A DNA stretch of 64,000 nt, taken from Xanthomonas sacchari. GTDB lineage: Bacteria; Pseudomonadota; Gammaproteobacteria; Xanthomonadales; Xanthomonadaceae. Each line of letters starts with the position of its first letter. Position 1 is the stretch's first letter. The notes beneath the pieces are model-generated. The model was not told the DNA's origin and did no database searches. It worked only from the letters and a program-made list of their open reading frames with translations. The stretch is from assembly GCF_040529065.1 (NCBI RefSeq), contig NZ_CP132343.1:372001-436000 (forward strand), written 5' to 3'. The position numbers and the translations under genes were made by a program. Positions 31,006 to 39,739 of the stretch are shown here, piece after piece.

Positions 31006-32274
31006 TCAGGCCGGGCGCAGGTGCAGGGTGGCGCACAGGCCGTGTGGGGCGATGGGCTGCAGAAGCAACGCGCCGCGATGCTGGCGGGCGACGCGCTCGA
31101 CGATCGCCAGGCCCAGTCCGCTGCCGCCATGGCCGCCGTGCACGAACGGCTGCAGCGCGCGTGCCGCCAGCGCCGGATCCAGGCCGGGGCCGTGGTCGCG
31201 CACCTCGATGCGCCAGCCATCGCCGCCGTCGCTGTGCAGGCGCAGTTGGAACGGCGCGGCGCCGTGCCGCTCGGCATTGCCGACGAGGTTGCCGAGCGCG
31301 CGCTGCAGCGCCAGCGGCCGCCCGTGCAGCGGCGCCTGCGCGGGCAGGACGGCCTCCCAGCCGGGTTGCGCCGCGCCCAGCGCCTGCCGGCAGAGGTCGG
31401 CCAGGTCCAGGGCCACGGCGGGTTCGTCGCGGCCGTCGCGGGCGTAGGCGATGAACTGCGCCAGGATCGCGTCGATCTCGCCGATGTCGCGCTCCATGCC
31501 CTCGCGCAGTTCCGGCTCCACCTGCGGCAGCAGCGCCAGCGCGTACTGCAGCCGCGTCAGCGGGGTGCGCAGGTCGTGGGAGATGCCGGCCAGCAGCAGC
31601 GCGCGCTCGGCTGCGGCCTGGCGCACGTCGGCGCTGGCCGCGGTGAGCGCCTGCGCCAGCGCGGCGACTTCGCGCGGGCCGCCGGTGGCGATCGGTCCGG
31701 CCTGTTCGCCGCGCACCAGGTGCGGAGCGGCCTGCGCCAGTTGCCGCAGCGGCCGCACCAGGCGCCGCGCGACCAGCGCAGCGGCGAGCCAGACCAACAG
31801 CGTGCAGCCGGCCAGCATCGCCACCGAAAATCGCCGCAGGCCGTGCCCGCGCGGCTGGCTGGAGAACGCGATCCACAGCGGCGTGGGCGTGGCCAACTGC
31901 AGCCACAGGGTGCCGTCGGCGTCGCGCCGCAACGCGCGCCCGGGGCCGAGCTGGTCGGCCGCGCGGCGCTGCACGGCGTCGACCAGCGGGCCGGCGGCAT
32001 TGGCCGTGGGCGGCGCGCTGCGCAGTTGCAGCCCGGCCTCGCGCAACGCCGGTGCCAGCGCCGCGGCGGCCGGCGAGCGCTGCAGCGCCTCGGCGACATT
32101 GGCCAAGCCGTGCAGCACGCGCAGTTGCTGCTGCGCTGCCGGCCGCAATGCCAGTTCGCGGCCGAGCAGCAGCGCCAGCAGGCCGGCGCCGGCCAGCACC
32201 AGCGCGATCACCAGCGCCAGTTGCCCGAACAGGCTGCGCGGCCAGCCGTTGGCGCGGAAGGCAGGCGCGCTCAC
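31006..32274 (-). CDS. Sensor histidine kinase, EnvZ/PmrB type
   Basis: 422 residues. Two membrane helices (about 18-38 and 150-170) flank a periplasmic sensor of about 110 residues, followed by HAMP, then the H-box ISHDLRTPLTRL with phosphoacceptor His233. The ATP lid carries N-box LGNLVGNAERHG, HGPGLDP and [13 protein letters not shown]. Start GTG 32274 overlaps the response regulator stop by 4 bp. The small periplasmic domain does not reveal the signal. With the regulator it forms a classical pair; the nearby secreted proteins are plausible targets. Confidence 0.9.
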   Translation of the reverse strand: MSAPAFRANGWPRSLFGQLALVIALVLAGAGLLALLLGRELALRPAAQQQLRVLHGLANVAEALQRSPAAAALAPALREAGLQLRSAPPTANAAGPLVDAVQRRAADQLGPGRALRRDADGTLWLQLATPTPLWIAFSSQPRGHGLRRFSVAMLAGCTLLVWLAAALVARRLVRPLRQLAQAAPHLVRGEQAGPIATGGPREVAALAQALTAASADVRQAAAERALLLAGISHDLRTPLTRLQYALALLPQVEPELREGMERDIGEIDAILAQFIAYARDGRDEPAVALDLADLCRQALGAAQPGWEAVLPAQAPLHGRPLALQRALGNLVGNAERHGAAPFQLRLHSDGGDGWRIEVRDHGPGLDPALAARALQPFVHGGHGGSGLGLAIVERVARQHRGALLLQPIAPHGLCATLHLRPA

Positions 32275-32999
32275 GCCTGCGGCTCCGGCGGCACGTACAC
32301 ATAGCCCACGCCCCACACCGTCTGGATCAGCCGCGGCGTGCGCACGTCGTCTTCCAGCAGCTTGCGCAGCCGCGCCACGATCACGTCGATGCTGCGGCCC
32401 AGCGGCTCGTGTTCGCGGCCGTGCGCCAGGCTGGACAGGCGGTCGCGGCTCAGCGGCTGCTGCGGGTGCCGCAGCAGCACCGACAGCACCGCGAACTCGG
32501 CGGTGGTGAGCTTCAGCGGTTCGCCGTCGCGGCGCAGCTCGCGCCGTCCCAGGTGCAGGCGGAAGCGGCCGAAGCCGATCTCGCCGCCGTCCGGCTGCGG
32601 CGCGCCGGCGCCGCCCGGGCGGGTACGGCGCAGCACCGCGCGGATCCGCGCCAGCAGCTCGCGCGGGTTGACCGGCTTGGGCAGGTAGTCGTCGGCGCCG
32701 ATCTCCAGGCCGACGATGCGGTCGATCTCGTCGCCCTTGGCGGTCAGCATCACGATCGGGGTGTGGTCGCCCTGGCCGCGCAGGCGTCGGCAGATCTCCA
32801 GGCCGTTCTCGCCGGGCAGCATCAGGTCCAGTACCACCAGATCGTAGTGGCCGCGCGCCAGCGCCTGCTGCAGTTGCACGCCGTCGGCCACCGCCTTGAC
32901 CGCGAAGCCCTGGCTTTCCAGGTAGCGGCACAGCAGGGCGCGCAGGCGGTCGTCGTCGTCGACCAGCAGCAGGCGGGGAGCGGGCGCGGCATCGTGCAT
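32271..32999 (-). CDS. Response regulator, OmpR/PhoB family
   Basis: 242 residues. Receiver domain with acidic pocket DDDD (about 14-17), phosphoacceptor Asp58 in LVVLDLMLPG and switch Lys in DDYLPKPVNPREL. The C-terminal winged helix includes LTTAEFAVLSVLLRHP and GRSIDVIVARLRKLLEDD, ending WGVGYVYVPPE, as in OmpR. Overlaps the kinase gene, so they are coupled. It is divergent from a secreted repeat-rich protein across a gap with a long inverted repeat that may be its operator. Confidence 0.92.
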   Translation of the reverse strand: MHDAAPAPRLLLVDDDDRLRALLCRYLESQGFAVKAVADGVQLQQALARGHYDLVVLDLMLPGENGLEICRRLRGQGDHTPIVMLTAKGDEIDRIVGLEIGADDYLPKPVNPRELLARIRAVLRRTRPGGAGAPQPDGGEIGFGRFRLHLGRRELRRDGEPLKLTTAEFAVLSVLLRHPQQPLSRDRLSSLAHGREHEPLGRSIDVIVARLRKLLEDDVRTPRLIQTVWGVGYVYVPPEPQA

Positions 33000-33059
33000 G
33001 GACGCCACTATCGGCTGCGCCGCGGCCTGGCGGCAACGGCGATGGCGGCGCATCTGTAA

Positions 33060-33095
33060 GCGGATGTTTCCGCCGTGGCCTGCGGCAACATCCGC
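33060..33095. promoter_or_regulatory. Long inverted repeat in the ompR-like/secreted-protein gap
   Basis: GCGGATGTT-T-CCGC (33060-33073) pairs with GCGG-C-AACATCCGC (33082-33095), with an 8 nt loop region; 13 of 14 positions are complementary. It lies in the 178 bp between divergent genes. It may be an operator for the neighbouring response regulator or a transcript hairpin. Confidence 0.5.
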
Positions 33096-33177
33096 TGGCC
33101 GATCCGGCGCCCCGCGCGCCGGCGCCGTGACTACGGTGATGCCTGGCAGCACGCCGCTGCCGTCACCGGAGAACGCC

Positions 33178-33705
33178 ATGTCGCTGTCCCCTCGCACCAC
33201 CTCCTTGCTGCTGGCGCTGGCCGCCGGCGTCCTGGTCGTGCCCAGCGCCCAGGCACGCGAGCACACCCGCACGCGCAGCGCCGGCGGCGCCGATGGCGCC
33301 CGCCACGCGGCCGTGCAGGCCAGCGCCAGCGGCGCCCACGGCAGCGTGCAGCGCGCCCGCCAATGGCAGGCCGACGGCCAGGGCAACGCCAGCGCCAGCA
33401 GCGCCGCCACCCGCATGACGGCCGCCGGCGGCAGCGCCACGCGCCAGGGCAGTGCCGAGCGCAACGCCGACGGCAGCGCCAGCCGCCAGGGCAGCGCCAG
33501 CGTGCAGGGCGCCGACGGCGCCACTGCCAGCAGCAGCGGCAGCCTGGCCCGCGCCGCCGACGGCACGCTCAGCGGCAGCCGCCAGAGCAGCGTCGCGGGC
33601 ACGCAGGGCAGCTACCAGGGCAGCACCAGCGTGCAGGACGGCAGCGTCGTCCACACCGGCACCTGCACCGACGCCAGCGGTGCGCTGGTGCCGTGCCGGC
33701 CATAG
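33178..33705 (+). CDS. Secreted low-complexity repeat protein
   Basis: 175 residues with a signal peptide (TTSLLLALAAGVLVVPSAQA). The mature part consists of imperfect units rich in Gly, Ala, Ser, Gln and Arg, such as NADGSASRQGSASVQGADG, spaced about 15-20 residues. It ends TCTDASGALVPC, with two Cys that may pair. No enzyme motif is seen. Repeats of this sort occur in matrix or surface proteins. CACCGGAGAACGCC before the ATG contains GGAG. It is divergent from the ompR-like gene and may be its target. Confidence 0.75.
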   Translation: MSLSPRTTSLLLALAAGVLVVPSAQAREHTRTRSAGGADGARHAAVQASASGAHGSVQRARQWQADGQGNASASSAATRMTAAGGSATRQGSAERNADGSASRQGSASVQGADGATASSSGSLARAADGTLSGSRQSSVAGTQGSYQGSTSVQDGSVVHTGTCTDASGALVPCRP

Positions 33706-33873
33706 GCGAGGCCGCGGTGTCGGGGGCCGTCCGGGGGCGCCAGCTCTCCTGGCCGCGGCCGGCTTCACGGCCCCGTCACGGCCGCGAACGGCCGCCGCGG
33801 CGGGACCGGAATCGGCCGTCGGCGGCAAACCGTTGCCAGGCTTAGGTTTTCGTAATTCCACCCATATTTAGCG

Positions 33874-33902
33874 TTGACGTCGCCGACCGACCCCACTATC
33901 TT
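33874..33902 (+). promoter_or_regulatory. Promoter of the nrd operon
   Basis: TTGACG (33874-33879) and TATCTT (33897-33902) are spaced by exactly 17 bp. Predicted start of transcription is about 33909, at the 5' edge of the riboswitch. Confidence 0.75.
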
Positions 33903-33907
33903 GGGGT

Positions 33908-34096
33908 GGTCGGTTCCGGCGGCCACAAGCCGCGGGATCAAAAGGGAAGCCGGTGCGGCGTGCCATCGCCAACTCCGGCGCTGCCCCGCAGCGGTAATTG
34001 GGAACGAACCCGTCATCCGCACTGAGGCGCCCGCCTTGGGAAGCGACGGGCTAGGAACCGGCCACGGCCGTTGCCCATCAGCCCGAAGACCTGCCG
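33908..34096 (+). promoter_or_regulatory. Cobalamin (AdoCbl) riboswitch upstream of nrdA
   Basis: The conserved core is present: AAAGGGAAGCCGGTG (33941-33955), CCGGCGCTGCCCC (33975-33987) and the B12 box GCCCCGCAGCGGTAA (33983-33997). The downstream GGGAAGCGACGGGC region and the closing GCCCGAAGACCTGCC (34081-34095) follow. It lies about 200 bp before the nrdA ATG. Such switches are known to shut down the oxygen-dependent enzyme when B12 is available, in organisms that also have a B12-dependent reductase. Confidence 0.92.
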
Positions 34097-34293
34097 ACAG
34101 CCGCGCGAAGCACACCGCGCGGCGCCGACCGCGCGCTCTCCGGGGGGAGAGGGTCGGTGCAGCGATGACCGCCCGCAGGCCCGGTGCCTGCGCCGTTTGC
34201 AGTCTTCGCGACACCGCCCGCCCACCTGCGAACCCGGTCGGACCGCTGCCTGCGAGGGTCGGGCGGCCGCGTGCACCACGCTTGGAGACCTTC

Positions 34294-36708
34294 ATGAGCC
34301 AGACCCACAGCCTGCCGGCCACCGCGTCCGTCGACGCCGCCGTCGACCCCACGACCGCTGCCGCCACTGCCCAGCCGGAGCCGACGGCCAGCAGCGAGCC
34401 GAGCAACGACCAGCGCGCCGTGACCTGGATCGTCAAGGACGGCGGCAACCGCCGCATGGCCTTCGACCGCTCGCGCCTGCAGCGCACCCTGGACCGGATC
34501 CACGCCGAATTCCCGCAGCTGGACGTGAGCGACTACGAGCGCAAGGCCTTCGCCTTCATCGAGAAGAAGGAAAGCCTGTCGGCCGACGACATGGTCGACT
34601 ACCTGATCCGCGAGGCCGAGTCGCGCGTGGACATCGCCACGCCGGAGTGGGAGTACTTCGCCGCTCGCCTGTACCTGGACCGCCTGTACAAGCGCGCCAG
34701 CAAGAACCGTTTCTACGATGCCGGCGAGAAGTACGGCTCCTACGTCGGCCTGCAGGAAAGCCTGGCCGACCGCGGCGTGTACTCGATCGACATCCTCAAG
34801 AACTACTCCAAGGACGAACTGGCCGAAGCCGGCCGCATGATCGATCCGGAGCGCGACAAGCTGTTCGCCTACAACGGCCTGTACCTGCTGGCCACGCGCT
34901 ACCTGGCCACCGACAACTCGCGCAAGGTCTATGAATTGCCGCAGGAGCGCTGGCTGACCATCGCCCTGTACCTGATGCAGGACGAGAAGCCGCGCGAGCG
35001 CCGCATGCAGCTGGTCGGCGAGGCCTACTGGGCGCTGTCCAACCTGTACATGACCGTGGCCACGCCGACCCTGGCCAACGCCGGCAAGATCGGCGGGCAG
35101 CTGTCGAGCTGCTTCATCGACACCGTCGACGACAGCCTGCAGGGCATCTACGACTCCAACACCGACGTGGCGCGCGTGTCCAAGCACGGCGGCGGCGTCG
35201 GCGCCTACCTGGGCTACGTGCGTTCGTCCGGCTCGGCGATCCGCGGGGTGAAGAACTCCAGCGGCGGCGTGGTGCCGTGGATCAAGCAGCTCAACAACAC
35301 CGCCGTGTCGGTGGACCAGCTCGGCCAGCGCAAGGGCGCCATCGCCGTGTACCTGGACATCTGGCACCGCGACATCGAGGCGTTCCTGGACCTGCGCCTG
35401 AACAACGGCGACCAGCGCCTGCGCGCGCACGACGTGTTCACCGCGGTGTGCGTGCCGGACATCTTCATGGAAGCGGTGGAGCGCCGCGGCGAGTGGTACC
35501 TGTTCGACCCGCACGAGGTGAAGGAGGTCAAGGGCTGGTACCTGCAGGACTTCTTCGACGAGAAGCGCGGCGAAGGCAGCTTCCGCGCCCGCTACGAGGA
35601 AGTGGTGGCCGACGAGCGCATCGGCCGCAAGGTGGTCAAGGCCATCGACATGTTCAAGCGGATCATGGTCAGCCAGCTGGAGACCGGCAACCCGTTCATG
35701 TTCTATCGCGACGAAGTCAATCGCATGAACCCGAACAAGCACCAGGGCATGGTGTATTCCAGCAACCTTTGCACCGAGATCCTGCAGAACATGAGCCCGA
35801 CGCGGGTCATCCAGGAGATGATCAGCGGCGACCAGATCGTCACCACCAAGCAGGCCGGCGACTTCGTCGTGTGCAACCTGTCCTCGGTGAACCTGGGCCG
35901 CGCGGTCACCGCGCAGCCGGACCTGCTGTCGCCGGACATCCTGGAGCGGCTGATCCGCGTCCAGGTGCGCATGCTCGACAACGTCATCGACCTCAACGAG
36001 CTGCCGGTGCCGCAGGCCACCATCACCAACCAGAAGTACCGCGCGATCGGCCTGGGCACCTTCGGCTGGCACCACCTGCTGGCGCAGAAGGGCATCGACT
36101 GGAATTCGCCGGACGCCGAGGCGTACAGCGATTCGCTGTACGAGCGCATCAACTACCTGACCATCCAGGCGAGCCTGGCGCTGGCCAAGGAGAAGGGCGC
36201 GTACAAGGTGTTCAAGGGCAGCGACTGGCAGAACGGCGAGTACTTCACCAAGCGCGGCTACGACAGCGCGCAGTGGCAGGAACTGGCCGCGCAGGTGAGC
36301 GTGCACGGCGTGCGCAACGCCTGGATGGTGGCGGTGGCACCGAACATGAGCACCGCGCAGATCGCCGGCTCCACCGCGTCGATCGACCCGATCTACAGCG
36401 CGTTCTACTACGAAGAGAAGAAGGACTTCCGCCGTCCGGTGGTGGCGCCGGGGCTGACCGTGGACACCTATCCGTACTACGAGAAGGGCGCCTACAAGGT
36501 CGACCAGTTCGCCAGCGTGCGCCAGAACGCCCGCCGCCAGCGCCACGTCGACCAGTCGATCAGCTTCAACTTCTACGTGCCCAGCGGCATCCGCGCCAGC
36601 ACCCTGCTGGACCTGCACATGACCGCGTGGAAGGAAGGCCTGAAGACCACGTACTACGTGCGTTCCAACGACATCGACATCAGCGAGTGCGAGTGGTGCT
36701 CGAGCTGA
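34294..36708 (+). CDS. nrdA: Ribonucleoside-diphosphate reductase, large (alpha) subunit
   Basis: 804 residues. Reduces ribonucleoside diphosphates to deoxy forms with NrdB. An ATP-cone domain (about 43-130) starts RAVTWIVKDGGNRRMAFDRS. The barrel holds the active-site Cys motifs GGQLSSCFIDTVDDS, SSNLCTEILQN and DFVVCNLSSVNLG, and the C-terminus ends CEWCSS, the redox-relay CxxC. An Ala/Thr/Pro-rich stretch of about 42 residues precedes the ATP cone. ATG 34294 has GGAGACC upstream. It is controlled by the B12 riboswitch and followed by nrdB. Confidence 0.96.
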   Translation: MSQTHSLPATASVDAAVDPTTAAATAQPEPTASSEPSNDQRAVTWIVKDGGNRRMAFDRSRLQRTLDRIHAEFPQLDVSDYERKAFAFIEKKESLSADDMVDYLIREAESRVDIATPEWEYFAARLYLDRLYKRASKNRFYDAGEKYGSYVGLQESLADRGVYSIDILKNYSKDELAEAGRMIDPERDKLFAYNGLYLLATRYLATDNSRKVYELPQERWLTIALYLMQDEKPRERRMQLVGEAYWALSNLYMTVATPTLANAGKIGGQLSSCFIDTVDDSLQGIYDSNTDVARVSKHGGGVGAYLGYVRSSGSAIRGVKNSSGGVVPWIKQLNNTAVSVDQLGQRKGAIAVYLDIWHRDIEAFLDLRLNNGDQRLRAHDVFTAVCVPDIFMEAVERRGEWYLFDPHEVKEVKGWYLQDFFDEKRGEGSFRARYEEVVADERIGRKVVKAIDMFKRIMVSQLETGNPFMFYRDEVNRMNPNKHQGMVYSSNLCTEILQNMSPTRVIQEMISGDQIVTTKQAGDFVVCNLSSVNLGRAVTAQPDLLSPDILERLIRVQVRMLDNVIDLNELPVPQATITNQKYRAIGLGTFGWHHLLAQKGIDWNSPDAEAYSDSLYERINYLTIQASLALAKEKGAYKVFKGSDWQNGEYFTKRGYDSAQWQELAAQVSVHGVRNAWMVAVAPNMSTAQIAGSTASIDPIYSAFYYEEKKDFRRPVVAPGLTVDTYPYYEKGAYKVDQFASVRQNARRQRHVDQSISFNFYVPSGIRASTLLDLHMTAWKEGLKTTYYVRSNDIDISECEWCSS

Positions 36709-36731
36709 TCGCCGGCGTCTGACGCCCGCGC

Positions 36732-36758
36732 CGCGCGGCAGGCCTGTCCTGCCGCGCG
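36732..36758 (+). other. Hairpin between nrdA and nrdB
   Basis: A stem of CGCGGCAGG with CCTGCCGCG, extendable by one to two pairs and with a 5 nt loop, lies in the 108 bp gap. There is no T tract, so it is more likely to affect message stability or the nrdA/nrdB ratio than to end transcription. Confidence 0.6.
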
Positions 36759-36816
36759 CGTCCCGTATTCCCGCGCCGCCCGCCGGCGCCGTTCACCCGA
36801 CTACCGAAGCACATCC

Positions 36817-37857
36817 ATGGCCATCGCGCTCGATCGCATCAAGATCCTCGAACCGCTGCACCCCAACCGTTCCACCGGCATCATCAACGGCACCACCAGC
36901 GGCATCCTCAACTGGAACGACATCCCGTACCCGTCCTTCTACCGGGCGTACAAGGAGCTGTCGACCAACTTCTGGATCCCCGACGAAGTGGACATGAAGG
37001 GCGATGCCAAGCAGTACGGGGAGCTGTCGGCGCGCGAGAAGAACGCCTACGACTCGATCATCGGCCTGCTGGCCACGCTGGATTCGCCGCAGACGCGCTT
37101 CATCTACAACGTCGCCGAATACATCACCGACCCGGCCGCGCACGCCAACGCCGCGATCATCGGCCAGCAGGAAGTGATCCACAACGAGAGCTACTCGTAC
37201 GTGCTGGCCTCGATCGCCGGCCTGGCCGACCAGAACCGCGTGTTCGAGATCGCGCGCACGCATCCGACCATCATCGCGCGCAACCAGCCGATCATGCAGG
37301 CCTACGACGACTTCATGCGCGAGAAGACCGCAGAGACCCTGCTGCGCTCGCTGATCCAGTCCTCGATCCTGGAAGGCATCAACTTCTATTCCGGCTTCGC
37401 GTATTTCTACAACCTGGTCCGGCAGAACCGCATGACCGGTACCGGCAAGATCATCAGCTTCATCAACCGCGACGAGCTGGCCCACACCAAGTTCATCAGC
37501 GAGCTGATCCGCGCCATCATCGGCGAGAACGCCGAGCTGCAGACCAACGAGCTGACCGACTACGTGCACCAGGCCTTCGAACACGCGATCCGCCTGGAGA
37601 CCGAGTGGTCCTCGGAAGTGCTCGACGGCATCGAGGGCATCGACGTGGACGAGATGATCCAGTACGTGAAGTACCGCGCCAACAAGATGTCCGGCATGCT
37701 CGGCATCGAGAAGCTGTACAGCGGCGCCAGCGACAACGTGATGCCTTGGATCAAGGCCTACGCCGACAACTTCACCGAGACCAAGACCGACTTCTTCGAG
37801 ATGCGCAACGCCAGCTACAAGAAGACCAACTCGGACAACGGCTTCGACGATCTGTGA
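36817..37857 (+). CDS. nrdB: Ribonucleoside-diphosphate reductase, small (beta) subunit
   Basis: 346 residues. Di-iron protein carrying the tyrosyl radical. The ligands are visible: Asp89 (TLDSP), Glu119 and His122 (QQEVIH), the radical Tyr126 (NESYSYVL), Glu in SSILEGINFYSGF, and Glu/His in NRDELAHTKF. The Tyr argues for class Ia or Ib type rather than the Phe-bearing class Ic. It is 108 bp from nrdA. The following flavodoxin and thioredoxin-like genes may supply electrons. Confidence 0.95.
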   Translation: MAIALDRIKILEPLHPNRSTGIINGTTSGILNWNDIPYPSFYRAYKELSTNFWIPDEVDMKGDAKQYGELSAREKNAYDSIIGLLATLDSPQTRFIYNVAEYITDPAAHANAAIIGQQEVIHNESYSYVLASIAGLADQNRVFEIARTHPTIIARNQPIMQAYDDFMREKTAETLLRSLIQSSILEGINFYSGFAYFYNLVRQNRMTGTGKIISFINRDELAHTKFISELIRAIIGENAELQTNELTDYVHQAFEHAIRLETEWSSEVLDGIEGIDVDEMIQYVKYRANKMSGMLGIEKLYSGASDNVMPWIKAYADNFTETKTDFFEMRNASYKKTNSDNGFDDL

Positions 37858-37862
37858 AGGGC

Positions 37863-37948
37863 CGGGATTCGGGATTCGGCATTCGGGATTCGTAACGGCA
37901 ACGTCGAACCCCGCTTTGCGAATCCCCAATCCCGAATCCCGAATCCCC
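37863..37948. repeat. GGGATTC/GAATCCC inverted clusters between nrdB and the flavodoxin gene
   Basis: The left cluster is four units (GGGATTCGGGATTCGGCATTC and GGGATTC, 37863-37893). The right cluster is its inverse (GAATCCCCAATCCCGAATCCC and on, 37919-37948), with a 25 bp loop. The whole 96 bp gap is thus a potential large hairpin inside a presumed operon. Confidence 0.7.
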
Positions 37949-37953
37949 GCCCC

Positions 37954-38514
37954 ATGCGTATCCTGCTCGCCTACGCTTCGCTCAGCGGCAACACCCGCGA
38001 CGTCGCCCGCCGCGTGCATGCGCAGTGCGAGGCGGCGGGGCATGCGGTGACCTGGATCCATACCGATCTGCAGACGTTGCAGGGCGCGCTCGGCGATGCC
38101 GCGCGCGCGGCGGACTTCGATCTGCATCTGCTCGGCAGTTGGAGCGACAACGCCGGGCGCACGCCGGCGGAGATGAAGCGCTATATCGCCGAGTTGGTCG
38201 AGGCGACAGGCAAGACGATCGAGGTGGCGGCGTTCGGCACCGGCGAGACGCAGTGGGGGCTGGAGTACTACTGCGGTGCGGTCAAACGCATCGCGCGGTT
38301 CTTCGACAGCGCCTATCCGCGGCTGGAGATCGAGCAGATGCCGCACGGCGACCGCGACAACGCGGCCATCGACGCCTGGTGCGCGCAGGTGCTGGCGTTG
38401 CGCGCGACGCGGGTCCTGCAGCCGGATGTAGCGGCGGTGTCGCAGGACGTGGTCGGCACGGCTGGAACCGATGCCGTGCAGACCGCAGTGCCGTTGCCTG
38501 CCGGCAGCGGCTGA
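37954..38514 (+). CDS. Flavodoxin
   Basis: 186 residues. The N-terminal FMN phosphate loop YASLSGNTRDVARRV is clear, with further flavodoxin features at LLGSWSDNAGRTP and AFGTGETQWGLEYY around the isoalloxazine site. The C-terminal 40 residues are extended and low in structure. In this context it may reduce or assemble the NrdB cofactor, as NrdI does for class Ib enzymes, or serve the reductase otherwise. This is inference from the neighbourhood. Confidence 0.85.
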   Translation: MRILLAYASLSGNTRDVARRVHAQCEAAGHAVTWIHTDLQTLQGALGDAARAADFDLHLLGSWSDNAGRTPAEMKRYIAELVEATGKTIEVAAFGTGETQWGLEYYCGAVKRIARFFDSAYPRLEIEQMPHGDRDNAAIDAWCAQVLALRATRVLQPDVAAVSQDVVGTAGTDAVQTAVPLPAGSG

Positions 38515-38587
38515 TCCTTTTCCTTTTTCCGCCCCGGGCGCCGACCATCGCCGCGCCGGGCGTCACGTTCCAGACGAGGTCCGTTCC

Positions 38588-38920
38588 ATGCTCACCACCA
38601 TCACCGTTTCCAGCGCCGAACAGTTCGCCGATGCCCTCGCCGCGCACCCGCGCGTGCTGGCCGATTTCAACAAGGAGAACTGCCCGGGCTGCCGCATGCT
38701 CGACAAGTCGCTGGAGCGTTTCGCCGAGAGCGACACGGCGCAGGGCGTGACCCTGCTCAAGGTGAAGATGGAAGACGTGGGTGAGGAGTTCTTCCGCGCG
38801 CAGGGCCTGCGGCAGACGCCGACGCTGATGCTGTTCCGCCAGGGTGAGGAAGTGGCGCGTGTGCCCGGCTTCGTGCCGCCGGCCAAGATCGACGAAGCGG
38901 TGCGCACGCACCTGGGCTGA
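38588..38920 (+). CDS. Thioredoxin-like protein with CPGC active site
   Basis: 110 residues with a thioredoxin fold: VLADFNKENCPGCRMLDKSL at the active site, a cis-Pro in RQTPTLMLF, and the terminal helix AKIDEAVRTHL. The motif is CPGC, not the usual CGPC, which should alter its redox potential. It closes the nrdA-nrdB-flavodoxin unit 73 bp after the flavodoxin and is a candidate dedicated reductant of NrdA, as NrdH is elsewhere. The start at ATG 38588 matches the fold; a longer reading was rejected. Confidence 0.85.
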   Translation: MLTTITVSSAEQFADALAAHPRVLADFNKENCPGCRMLDKSLERFAESDTAQGVTLLKVKMEDVGEEFFRAQGLRQTPTLMLFRQGEEVARVPGFVPPAKIDEAVRTHLG

Positions 38921-38955
38921 GCGCGCGGGTTCCTCGCACCTCGTACTCGTATCTC

Positions 38956-39370
38956 GTAGGAGCGGCTTCAGCCGCGACGGGCTTTCCCATAGCGTCTGTC
39001 GCGGCTGAAGCCGCTCCTACGGTTCTTCTTGTCCGACACGAAAGCTTGGAAGCAACAGCAAAGGCTTTCGCCCTTGCGGGCGAGTCACTTTTCTTTGCTT
39101 GTGCAAAGAAAAGTAACCAAAAGAAGCGCTTCACCACAGCCGAAGGCTGGTCAAGCACACCCTGCCTACGCGCCCTCCGCGCTGCGCGCTCCGGGTCCGC
39201 GTCCATCACGGGGATCCGCGGAAGGGGCATCCTGCCCCTGCCGCGGACGGCGTACATCCATGTACGCCGCCCTTCGGGTGTTTCCCCGCGCTGGCCGCTG
39301 CTACGGAAGGGAACCCGGTAAGTCAAAAGCCAAAGCAACAGCAACAGCAACAGCAAAGACCGAAGCAACT
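38956..39370. repeat. Composite repeat, copy 3 (REP pair and a single right-type arm)
   Basis: A REP doublet (38956-38978 and 38998-39020) is followed by one arm (39059-39331) in the same orientation as the right arms at 15.2 and 22.6 kb, ending in an AGCAAC tract. The left arm is absent. The arm has an extra ~30 bp near 39127 (GCGCTTCACCACAGCCGAAG and on). The hairpin GGCGTACAT-CC-ATGTACGCC lies at 39249-39268. Confidence 0.85.
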
Positions 39371-39507
39371 GCCGCTGCAGCGCATGTCCGCGTCATTGCA
39401 GCGCCCGCCAGCGAATGCGCTGCGCGTGGCGTACAGATAGTCGTGGTCGGCGAGCGTAAAGAGGTTGCGTGACGCGGGCTGTGTTCCTCGTAACCTGGTG
39501 AACCCAG

Positions 39508-39645
39508 CGTAGGAGCGGCTTCAGCCGCGACAGGTTTTACCGTGGAAACCTCTCTCGCCTGATGGTACGAGGCATGCCCAACGCCTCTCGCCGGGGCTTG
39601 CGATAAGTCGGATGGGTGCACTGTGGGAGGGACTTCAGTCCCGAC
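39508..39645 (+). repeat. Two REP-like elements of different subtype
   Basis: GTAGGAGCGGCTTCAGCCGCGAC (39508-39530) and GTGGGAGGGACTTCAGTCCCGAC (39623-39645) lie in direct orientation. The second has a further compensatory pair (GGGACTTCAGTCCC). Together with copy 3 of the composite repeat they account for most of the 819 bp between the thioredoxin-like and LysR genes. Confidence 0.8.
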
Positions 39646-39739
39646 GCGTTGAGGTTGGGTACCTGGCAGCGTTGTTCGTCGCGGCTGCACGGCAGTTGAT
39701 TCGTTCATGCATACAGAGCAAAGCCATGCACCGCCACCC

